From positions 60,269,575 to 60,333,574 of the forward strand of contig JAKSZU010000016.1 of assembly GCA_026018925.1 (NCBI GenBank): a DNA stretch of 64,000 nucleotides. The letters are read 5' to 3'. The position numbers and the translations under genes were made by a program. The notes under the pieces are model-generated. The model saw nothing but the letters and a program-made list of their open reading frames with translations. It was not told the DNA's origin and did not search any database. Below, in pieces: positions 56,150 to 64,000 of the stretch; position 1 is the first letter of the stretch; every line of letters starts with the position of its first letter. This stretch comes from Tupaia tana (Eukaryota; Chordata; Mammalia; Scandentia; Tupaiidae).

Positions 56150-56400
56150 TATTTTTAAAGTTTATTTATTTGTTCCATGACAGTGAGACAGAGATAAAGA
56201 GACAGGTGCCCTCAACAGAGTTCACATGATACAACCCACCCTCAGACTCAGCCAGCCTGGATTACAGGCACATGCATGTGCCTAGTGTACTCAGGGAGGT
56301 CCCAGGATGTGAACCCAGGACTTTTCCCTTTTCCCTTGTGGGCCCAGTTGCCCTCTCCCTCTCTCAGAAACACACATAACTTCTAGCAAATTAAAAAAGA
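56150..56400 (-). repeat. Family C-like SINE relic
   Basis: Antisense; CTCAGGGAGGTCCCAGGATG matches the 23500 copy; ends in a family A-like ACACACATAACTTCTAGC. Confidence 0.45.
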
Positions 56401-56679
56401 GAAAAAACCCAGACATCCTAAATTAATGGATAGATAAACCATGTAAATGGACAGAAAAACCTCAGTATTGTAAGGACATCAGTTCTCCCAAAACACATCT
56501 ACAAAGGCAGTGCCACGATCCAGTCTCTGCTGCATAGTGTTCACTCTGGTTTTCGTGGAGAGAAGGGCTGAAATGAACCTCCAAGGGAGACCAGCTCACC
56601 AGGAAAAAGTTTTCATAGTCTAGGATTTCCAACTGGGTTGGATCCCAGCTCCTACCTGAACAAAACACTTAAAATTGTG

Positions 56680-57000
56680 TATCTTAGCTTCCTTATTTGG
56701 AGATAATAATAGTAGTGACTTCATACAGTTATTATGAAGACTAAAAGATTTAATACACATAAAAGATTTAAAACTGAGCTTGGAACATGATAAGCACAAT
56801 GTAAGAATTAGCTATGATTGTTTTTCTTCTTTTAACTTTATATATTTTATTTATTTATTTTAATTTGACCAGAGAGGGACAGAGAGAGAGAGAGAAAGAG
56901 AAAGAGAAAGTGAGAGGGCAAGCTGCCAGATTCAGGACTCGAATCGCAATTGGCCGTGTGGGAGTCCAGTGCTCTTAACCACCACACCACCTGGTAGCTC
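56680..57000. repeat. MIR relic with inserted family B SINE
   Basis: Sense MIR (56680-56815); antisense B copy (56822-57000); duplication AAGAATTAGCTAT at 56803-56815 and 57001-57013. Confidence 0.8.
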
Positions 57001-57013
57001 AAGAATTAGCTAT

Positions 57014-57789
57014 TATTGTTAATGTTAGTAATATTATATGCACTTCACAGGTTCATGGTGGTTTGAATACACAGTGGAAATAGTGAAAAGAAGGCTATGT
57101 GGCCAAACTCCAGGTCCTTAATGAATAAAACCTGTACACTGGATGTAAGGAATGGAGGAACAGCAAGGGGCACATGCCAGAATAACAGTGCTCCTTCGCA
57201 TCTGCTTAAATTGAGATTTCCAAGTAATGAATGGCTTCCCTGCTCATTTACTCATTAAACGTCCACACCATGCTTTTTTTGGGGGGTGAGGGGGCTTTTA
57301 AAGCCATTTTACAGATTTGGAAACTAGGGCTTAGAAAAGTTAGATAACGGCCCCCATGAGAACAGGAGTGATATTTGCTTTGCTCACATTGGTATCTCTA
57401 CAGCCAGAGCATGGTCCTGGCACAAAGTTTAGGGCCTCAGTAAATAGGTCAAAGGGTATTTATTCCTCTGCTCCTGAGCTTAGCAGGTGTGCCAGGTGCC
57501 ATGCAGAGGCAGACACTAATTAGATGGGATCCTGAACATGAAAAACTCATGGCCCAGCAGGTTGATAAGCTGTTGTATAAACGTCTCCCCCTGAAGCACT
57601 GAGTCTTCCTTAAGGACAGATGCTCTGGGGAGGTAATCCAAACTCACCACAAGGATGAACTTTCTTACACTGCTGAGATTTGATGATGGTGTCTGGGGGG
57701 GTATTTGTTATGTAGTGTAACCTGGCCTAGCTTACCTACTGATAACGTATGGTCATTCCCAAAACTGAAAATAAGAATCACTAGAGGCG
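57014..57789. other. Mostly unique intergenic sequence
   Basis: A short antisense MIR trace at 57300-57360 (TTTTACAGATTTGGAAACTA) and an L2/MIR-like piece to 57470. No gene seen. Confidence 0.5.
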
Positions 57790-57918
57790 GGACCAGCAGT
57801 TAGCGTAGTGGCCATCCCCCCTGGGGGGTGATTTCTTGCTTTCTGTCTCTCTGTCTCTGTCTGTCTATCTGGCAAGCACACGCGCCCTATGGCAAAAACC
57901 TCTCAACAACAAAAAAAA
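57790..57918 (+). mobile_element. Family A SINE with large internal deletion
   Basis: Head GGACCAGCAGTTAGCGTAGTGG runs directly into CCATCCCCCCTGGGGGGTG. The B box and half the body, about 125 bases, are gone; TGGC is present at both ends of the missing part in intact copies. Confidence 0.8.
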
Positions 57919-58076
57919 GAATCACAAGAGGTAATTACCAAAACTCCAGATTCCTGGGAGCCAAGTCCGATCTACTGAATAAGGATCTCCAGGGGAAGGG
58001 CCTAGTAGGTTTTCACTTTAGTTTCAGGAGAGTCAAGAAAGACTAGTAATTAACCTTTGAAAGAAGGACAGGCATT

Positions 58077-58365
58077 GGGAGTCAGCTCCATAGCAAAGTG
58101 GGTAAGTTCTTTGCATAGGGAACTGGAGTCCACATGGCCATCTGTGCATCAAATCTCAATCTCAGCCCTTTCTGGCGAGTGCACACACCCTATAGCAAAA
58201 ACCTCTCAAAAAAAAAAAAAAAAAAAAAAGAAAAGAAACACACACTTGTCTGTGCTTGTCCATAATCCCAACAGAAGGGATTGCAGGGGTGCTCACGCCC
58301 CACTGAGAGTTCTTTCTCTCTCACTCTCTGGTGACCACGCACACCTTCTGGCAATAAAACAACAA
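58077..58365 (+). mobile_element. Older SINE interrupted by 5'-truncated family A SINE
   Basis: Outer head at 58077-58165 and tail at 58250-58365. The inner piece (58166-58230) is only the last 40 bases of family A plus poly(A). Confidence 0.65.
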
Positions 58366-59579
58366 TAATTTTTTTTTTTTTTTTTTAATTAAGACTAGGG
58401 CTTGGTTATATTAGAGAGAAAAAGTCCCAGGGGTGGGAACAATGGGAGGAATACTAGGGACTAGAATAAGAGAGTATGTGAGGGACAGTGGCATGCTCTT
58501 GAGTGGAAGAGCAGGTAGGAAGTCTGAGCTAATATCTCGTGAGTATTGGGAAACCAGGGACGTTTCCTGAACAGAGGTTAGTCTGGCTGTATTGATGCCT
58601 TAGAAGGGGCTCTCAGGTCGGGAGGCTGCATCGAAACTAGTGCATGATCCAGGTGACACCACACAGGATTACTGGATGGGATGAGCTCAGAATCACTAAG
58701 AAATGAGGATTACCACTGTCATCACATCACATGTGCATGGCCATCTTCAGAGCGATAACCACATTCGAGTTGTACATCTTTCACTCACTCATTCATTCAT
58801 TTAACAAATACTTACCGAGTACTTCCTACATGCCACCATATCATGGGAGAGCCAAAAAGGAACAAAGCAGCAAAAATCTCTGCTTTTTCTGTCTTTATGC
58901 CTGGGTAAAGGTGTGACGGAATATGCCATTCACTCCATCCAAATTTGTAGTGAACACGTCCTTTGTGCCTGACCTATGTTGGTTGTTGGGGAGAAGCAGA
59001 CAGGAGTCAAATCGAGTCTGGCCTGGTGGTGAAGCAGATGTGGCCCACACTTCGTGGGGTCATCTGCCTGGATGGTTGGAAGAGGCTTGAATGGAGCCTT
59101 GAAGGATGAGAAGCCTGACTGTCAAAGAAGGGACTAAGGAGTATGTTCTAAGCAGGGGAAATACTCAGTGAAAGACACAGGGTGTTTGGAGTCCGTGATT
59201 CCTTGGTGCTACTGAGGCCTGAGGTCTGCGGCACAGGAAGGTAATCTGGGAGACCATGGGGCGTTGGAGTTGTTGATGCAGAAGGTTGACATGATCACAT
59301 TTGTTGGGAGGACAACCACATAGTGGCAGGAGAAGTGTGAAGAATGTGAAGTAAATATTAGGTCATTGGGAAAGCCATGATGTATTTTTCTGTGTTTCTA
59401 TGAGAAAAAAAAAATGTGTCATGACTTTTGTGATGACCTAGTAGTTTCCAATAGGAAGACTGGGAAGGAGGATGCTCTGGGGTCTGTGTGGGAGACGGGG
59501 AGTGGCTAGGCTGCCCTGAGGGGGTAGGGGTGCAGAGGGGTGGGAGGCAGCTTTGAATTTGGCTCTGGAGTTGAGAGAG
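58366..59579. other. Mostly unique intergenic sequence
   Basis: L2 traces at 58770-58830 (ATTCATTTAACAAATACTTA) and about 58930-59010. No exon recognised. Confidence 0.5.
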
Positions 59580-59765
59580 GAGCTAGAACATTGTGGTTTT
59601 ACAAGACTGGACTTGAAAATCAGAAGATGCAAATAGAGCTCCGACCCTGTTGTGAGCTTGGATACATCATTCAACCTGCAAGGCCTCAGTCTCCTGATCT
59701 GTAAACTGGAATAATAGCTGTTGCTGTGAGGTTGGGAGGTTTCTGAGAGCTACCGTTATAGGGGG
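59580..59765 (+). repeat. MIR relic
   Basis: TGTGAGCTTGGATACATCAT and TCTGTAAACTGGAATAATAG follow the MIR order. Confidence 0.65.
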
Positions 59766-59924
59766 TGGGATTCAGTGGACACTCAGAACGCGGTAGCATT
59801 ATTATGATACTGTCAGGGGAAGGCAGGAACAGCTGTCTGTCTGCTTTGAGTGGCAGGGATCATGGAGATGCCATCTCCAGAGAAAGGAGCACTTTGGGGA
59901 GGGTGAAGACCCACCGTCTTTTAA

Positions 59925-60098
59925 AATTATTATTACTATATTTTAACTTTATTTATTATTATTTTCCAATTTGACCAGAGAGAGGCAGAGAGAGAGAGAG
60001 AGAGAAGGAAAGGAAGCCACCAGGTCCAGGACTTGAACCATGGTTGGCCATGTGGGAGTGCAGCACCTTTAACTGCATGCCACCTGCAACCTAGCCCC
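59925..60098 (-). mobile_element. Family B SINE
   Basis: Antisense, AT-rich tail to head GCCACCTGCAACCTAGCCCC. Confidence 0.75.
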
Positions 60099-60130
60099 AC
60101 TGTCTTTGAGATCCCCATGTCAAAGCCCTG

Positions 60131-61078
60131 GCTTCAGGGCTAGCTGAAGTTGTAGAGGTTAAAGTAGCTGGATCCCACATGGTCATCTGCGCTGTTCGAG
60201 TCCCAGACTCAGTGGCCTGAAAAAAACATACCTGGCGGGGGAACCAGCAGTTAGCGTAATGGCTATGTCGCTGGACTCCCACGTAGTCGACCGCGGTTCG
60301 CGTCCCAGACCCGGTGGCTTAAAAAACTCACGCCGGGCGCGTGTCCGTGCGTGCCCAAGATCCCAAGAGGAGAATGGAGGAGAAGGGATTGCGGCGTGAC
60401 CAATTGGGGGGTGATTTCTCGCTTTCTGTCTCTATGTCTCTCTCTCTCTGTCTGGCGAGCGCACGAGCCCTATAGCGAAAACCTCTCCAAAAAAAAAAAA
60501 AAAAAAAAAAAAACCTGGCAGGACCAGCAGTTAGTGTAATGGCTATATCACTAGACTCTCACGTTAGTCGACCGTGGTTCCAGTCCTGGACCCAGTGGCT
60601 TAAACTCACGCCAGGCACATGTGTGTGCGTGCCCAAGATCCTGAGAGGAGAATGGAGGAGAAGGGATTGTGGTGTGGCCATCCCCCCGGGGGGGTGATTT
60701 CTTGCTTTCTGTCTCTCTGTCTCTTTCTATCTTTCTGGCGAGCGCACGCACCCTATAGCAAAAACCTCTCAAAAAAACCCCACAAACAAACAAACAAAAA
60801 CCAAAAAAGCATACCTGGCATGTGTATGTCCAAAAACTAGAGAGGAGGAGAAGGGATAGCTCTCCAGGGTATTATAGCTCATTCTCACTCTATCTCTCCC
60901 TCTTCCTCCAGCAAGCACATGTACCCTATAGTAGACAAAAAAAAAAAAAAAAAAAAAAAAAAATCTCTGGGGGAGGTGATTTCTTGCATTTTGTCTCTTT
61001 ATCTCTCTGTCTTTCCAGCAAGTGCATGTGCCCTATACCAAAATCTCTCAAAAAAAAAAAAAAAAAAAAAAAAAAGCC
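60131..61078 (+). mobile_element. SINE cluster: older copy split by two family A copies
   Basis: Outer old copy 60131-60238 and 60808-60930; two sense family A copies (60243-60510, 60522-60795), each bordered by ACCTGGC; then a 5'-truncated family A tail (60963-61075). Several poly(A) runs of 20-30 bases. Confidence 0.75.
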
Positions 61079-62199
61079 CCGGTCTCACTCACTACGGTTG
61101 TGGACCTGCTCCTGTCTGGTAGCATCTTTTGTCTCTGTGTTCTGGTGCTAGCTCAATGCCAAGGCACATGGCAGGTGTTGTCTTTGAGAAGAGAGATCTG
61201 GCTTGCAGAGATAGATACAGATGCCGCAGGAGGGCAGGCGTATGGGGAAACAAAGAGAACTCGGGATAGAGCTCAGGGAACTCGATGTTCAGGGGCTGAG
61301 GGCGAAAGGAGGGGTCTGGAAGAGGCCGAGAGACAACATCCCAAGGTTGTGTGTTTGTGGGGGCAACAGGAAGCAGATGGCAGGCGGGGAGCCAAGGAAG
61401 AGAGAGTTTCAAGAAGCGGGAGGTCATCAGGATCGCATGCTGCTGAAAGGTGGCAGAGGGTAAGCCTGATAAGTGCTTGAGGGATCTGGCAGGGGGAGGT
61501 ACTTGGCAAAACAGGGTCAAGGTCCGTCCTGTCAGGGCGAGTCCCACTGCCCAGTTGGAGGAGTGGATGTGAGGTGAGGAGAGGAGAGCTGGGCAGTAAG
61601 GGAAGGGAGACGCAGGGCAACTTGGGCCCTCAGGAACACAGATTTCTCCCTCTGAAAAGAACAAATTTCATTTTTCACAGTCAGAGGCATTTAAAGCTGA
61701 CCAGGAGGTCTCGGGAGGTAGTGAGCACCCTGTCCCTGGAGGCAGACAAGCTCCGAGCCCCACCTCCGTGGGGATACTCAGGAGTAGAGTGGGGAAGGCC
61801 GTCCCAAACAAGCCCCATGTCCTTCTCAGTCAGCGCTTGGCTGATTCCTTGCATCCAACAAGCCACACAGAGGGTCAGCCTTGCTATTTCCAGTGTCCAA
61901 GAGCTTCCTGCAGGGACACACACACACAGGCAGAGAGGTGGTCGTGCGCAGGCTCGCAGGGACACACGCACACACAGCATAAAATCTATGTCTCCTGGTG
62001 GGAAGGGATCCGCACCAGCTCTGCCCGGGTTATTTCCTAATTCATTCCCTTGCCCCCTCTTGCTGCCGTTCCCCTCACTCCCAGGCCACCCCGGTATCTC
62101 TGTGCAGCCTCCGCGTCTCCTTTCTGCCGGTCTCCGCTCTCTCTCGGCTTCTCTGCCTCTGCCCTCCCCCACCTGCTTCTAGGCCTCTCAGTCCTCCTC
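61079..62199. other. Upstream flank of STX1B
   Basis: Unique, increasingly GC-rich sequence. Long open frames on both strands here reflect composition and lack recognisable domains. Confidence 0.5.
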
Positions 62200-62611
62200 C
62201 CGTGTGTCCCCCTCCCCGGACTACAACCCCCAGGCGCCCCCAGCCCCGGGCGCTGCGCATGCCCCCTGCTCCCCGCCCCCTCCCGGTTCCCCCCTCCCTC
62301 CCTTCCTCCTCACCTCCCTCCGCCCCCCTCCCCCGCGCTTCGGCTCCCGCATCCCTCCATCCAGCCCTCTGCCGCAGCCGCATCGCCACCGCAGCCCAGG
62401 CAGAGCCGAGCCCGGTCCAGGCCCCTGCCCCTGCCTGGCCCCCGGCCCATAGTCCCCCGCCCCGCCCCCGCCTGCAGGCCCCCCTCAGCGGCTCCGGCGC
62501 CCCCCACCCCGCCCCCGGCGCCCCCAGACCCGGGCCTCCTGCACCGAGGCGGGAGCAGGGAGCAGCAGCAGAGGCAGGAGGACCAGGAGGAGGAGGAGGA
62601 GCCGTCGCAGG
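62200..62611 (+). promoter_or_regulatory. STX1B: STX1B CpG-island promoter and 5' UTR
   Basis: Very GC-rich, TATA-less stretch directly before the start codon. GACTACAACCCCCAGGCG at about 62219-62236 resembles the ZNF143/Staf motif. A proline-codon-rich C tract and a GGA-repeat just before the ATG would give a structured 5' UTR. The transcription start is not determined. Confidence 0.65.
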
Positions 62612-62641
62612 ATGAAGGATCGGACTCAGGAGCTGCGGAGT
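62612..62641 (+). CDS. STX1B: STX1B coding exon 1 (partial gene), syntaxin-1B
   Basis: ATG at 62612 encodes MKDRTQELRS and ends in phase 0 at AGT|GTAAGC. This is the N-peptide of neuronal syntaxin-1, which binds Munc18-1. Position next to divergent STX4 identifies it as STX1B, not STX1A. The full protein (288 residues in human) is a presynaptic plasma-membrane Qa-SNARE that pairs with SNAP-25 and VAMP2 for neurotransmitter release. I saw no second exon up to 64000, so the rest of the gene lies outside the window. Start context has A at -3. Confidence 0.92.
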
Positions 62642-62649
62642 GTAAGCTT

Positions 62650-62675
62650 GGGGGTGGGGAGAATGGGGGGGCGGG
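62650..62675 (+). other. G-quadruplex motif after the STX1B exon 1 donor
   Basis: Four G runs (62650-62654, 62656-62659, 62665-62671, 62673-62675) separated by loops of 1, 5 and 1 bases, starting 8 bases after the 5' splice site. Confidence 0.75.
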
Positions 62676-63100
62676 ACCCCGATATTTGGGGAGCATGTTG
62701 GGGTGACGTGGGGGAGGTGTGGGACGTGGGGGGCAAGTGATGAGATGGGAGGTGGGTGGCCAGGGCACCCAGATATCTGGAGCCACCTGATGTCTCCGGT
62801 GAACCTGCATTTTGGGGACAGTGACTGGAAGGGTTGGAACCATGAAGATACAAGGGGCAGGAGAGGTCTACGGGGCCTCGGACACCCCAAGTTCCCAGGA
62901 AGGCCCTGGGGTCTAATGTGGGATGGGGAGAGCGAATGTCAAGAGAGGCTTGGAGGGAACTGTCATCCCCAGGGCAGGCTCGCCAGATTAGAAGGCTGGG
63001 GTGGTTAATGGGCAAGGCTGTCTCGCAGGACCCAGATTTGGGGGATGCTGTGGGGAAGGACACAGGTTGGGACTGAGATGCCAACACCTGGCAGTGAATG

Positions 63101-63102
<2 letters not shown>

Positions 63103-63132
<30 letters not shown>
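63103..63132 (+). repeat. (GT)n microsatellite in STX1B intron 1
   Basis: About 15 GT units followed by GCCCGCGCG. Confidence 0.95.
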
Positions 63133-63134
<2 letters not shown>

Positions 63135-63649
63135 CCGCGCGTTGCTCCCTGTGGGAGGGGGCACCTCTCTGAGGCAGGGAGGGAAGAGGTGGCCTCCGGA
63201 GACATCCAGAGGCCCAGGGCCTGGGATGGGTGACCCTAGAGGTGGGAGATGGGGATGCAGAGGTGAGGGGGAGGAGGCTCCATGCACAGGGCCACAGAAT
63301 TGGGTTGTGAGACATGGGCTGACTGCAGGGGGGAATCTGGGGCACCCTGAGCAGTCCGGGCAGGCTGCACGGGCCCCAGGTCTGCAGGCCTGAAGAGGCC
63401 TGAGGCCAGGAGACCCACCAGTCAGCCAGTTGTGTTTGAGAGTTGGGGGAGGGCAGCAGTGGAGGCTGCAGCGGAGGCTGCTGTTTGGAGGGGCTGGGAG
63501 TGCAGCTTGGTGAGAATGGTTTAGGGGGGCAGGGAGATGCTGGGCATTTAGAGAGATGGCTCGAGGCCTGGGGAAGCAGAGCTGACAGGCTGCTCTGTAT
63601 GAGGCCTATGGTGTTACATTAGCAAAAGTGCTGGCCCGGCCAATGTCTC

Positions 63650-63800
63650 CTGAGGCCCTGGGTCTCTACCAACAGCCTGGTGGTTGTCACCCCGGGGATT
63701 ATTATCCCATTTGACAGATGAGGAAACTGAGGTTGGGAGATGGGAAGGGACTTGGCCAAGGTCACCAAGCAACTAGAGGGAGGGCTAGGGATCAGACTGG
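63650..63800 (-). repeat. MIR relic in STX1B intron 1
   Basis: Antisense MIR core: TTGACAGATGAGGAAACTGA followed by GGACTTGGCCAAGGTCACCA. Confidence 0.75.
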
Positions 63801-64000
63801 AATCTGGTTTCCGGTCTGCCAAATCAACATGGGTCTCTGCTTTTCTGGCTTTTGAAGCAGAAGTCTTAACCCTGGGGTTCAAGATCTCTGTCTCTCAAAA
63901 GCCCCTGAAATTGGGGGGGGGGGACCCAGGTTACACATAGATAAGGGGAAGGGGCTTGGAGCCAAGTGACTGCTGTCACTGGGGAGACACAAGTTAGCAA

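Larger units (their letters stand above)
62642..64000 (+). other. STX1B: STX1B intron 1, 5' part
   Basis: Begins with GTAAGC. G-rich at its start, contains a (GT)n run at 63103-63132 and an antisense MIR (about 63650-63800, GATGAGGAAACTGAGGTTGG). No further exon recognised. Confidence 0.8.

Noticed and set aside
9930..60310. tRNA-like A and B boxes as possible functional tRNA genes
   Set aside because: They sit in SINE heads, the acceptor stem and anticodon arm do not fold as a tRNA, and each is followed by the SINE body and poly(A).
9893..60840. Dozens of 60-120 codon frames with shared text such as RREFKPPGPG or [10 protein letters not shown]
   Set aside because: They are translations of the family A and B SINEs in different frames, not genes.
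61998..62890. Long proline/arginine-rich open frames on both strands over the STX1B CpG island
   Set aside because: They follow from extreme GC content, overlap in several frames at once, show no domain and conflict with the STX1B promoter and exon 1.

Overview
The window is nuclear DNA from a placental mammal. It holds four protein-coding loci that match the conserved block known in human 16p11.2 as ZNF646 - ZNF668 - STX4 - STX1B, here in reverse orientation. The introns, CpG-rich promoters, MIR/L2/L1/MaLR-type relics and very dense tRNA-derived SINEs rule out a prokaryote or virus. One relic is 7SL-derived (Alu/FLAM-like), which points to Euarchontoglires. The abundant young tRNA-SINEs are not Alu, B1/B2/ID, rabbit C, carnivore CAN or equine ERE, so human, mouse, rabbit, dog and horse are unlikely. 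A colugo or another poorly sampled euarchontan is my guess, held with low confidence.

Layout. (1) 1-860: sequence 3' of ZNF646. (2) 861-~7700, minus strand: ZNF646, whose whole coding region of 1780 residues and 31 C2H2 fingers lies in one exon, with a 5' UTR exon near 7506-7700. (3) ~7430-8850: GC-rich, ETS-rich head-to-head promoter shared by ZNF646 and ZNF668. (4) ~8300-20255, plus strand: ZNF668, with a non-coding exon 1, an 8.6 kb intron and two coding exons giving 617 residues and 16 fingers. Its 3' UTR contains a SINE. (5) 20.3-36.7 kb: intergenic DNA made largely of nested SINEs inserted in old L1, L2 and LTR relics, plus an isolated CCAAT/GC-box CpG-rich segment at about 35.0-35.6 kb with a possible minus-strand exon beside it. 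(6) 36.8-44.0 kb, minus strand: complete STX4, ten coding exons, 298 residues. (7) 44-62.2 kb: SINE-rich intergenic DNA between the divergent STX4 and STX1B genes. (8) 62.2-64.0 kb, plus strand: CpG island, first coding exon and start of intron 1 of STX1B; the rest lies beyond the window.

The two zinc-finger genes encode nuclear DNA-binding proteins and the two syntaxins encode membrane Qa-SNAREs. They are neighbours by descent of the chromosome block, not members of one pathway. ZNF646/ZNF668 share a promoter. STX4 and STX1B are divergent paralogues with matching 10-codon first coding exons. I found no new biological system. The most useful non-genic observations are a palindromic ETS dyad in the shared promoter, a consensus CLEAR/E-box pair upstream of STX4, an orphan CCAAT promoter, a local duplication in ZNF668 intron 1, chimeric and internally deleted SINEs, and a G-quadruplex motif right after the STX1B exon 1 donor.
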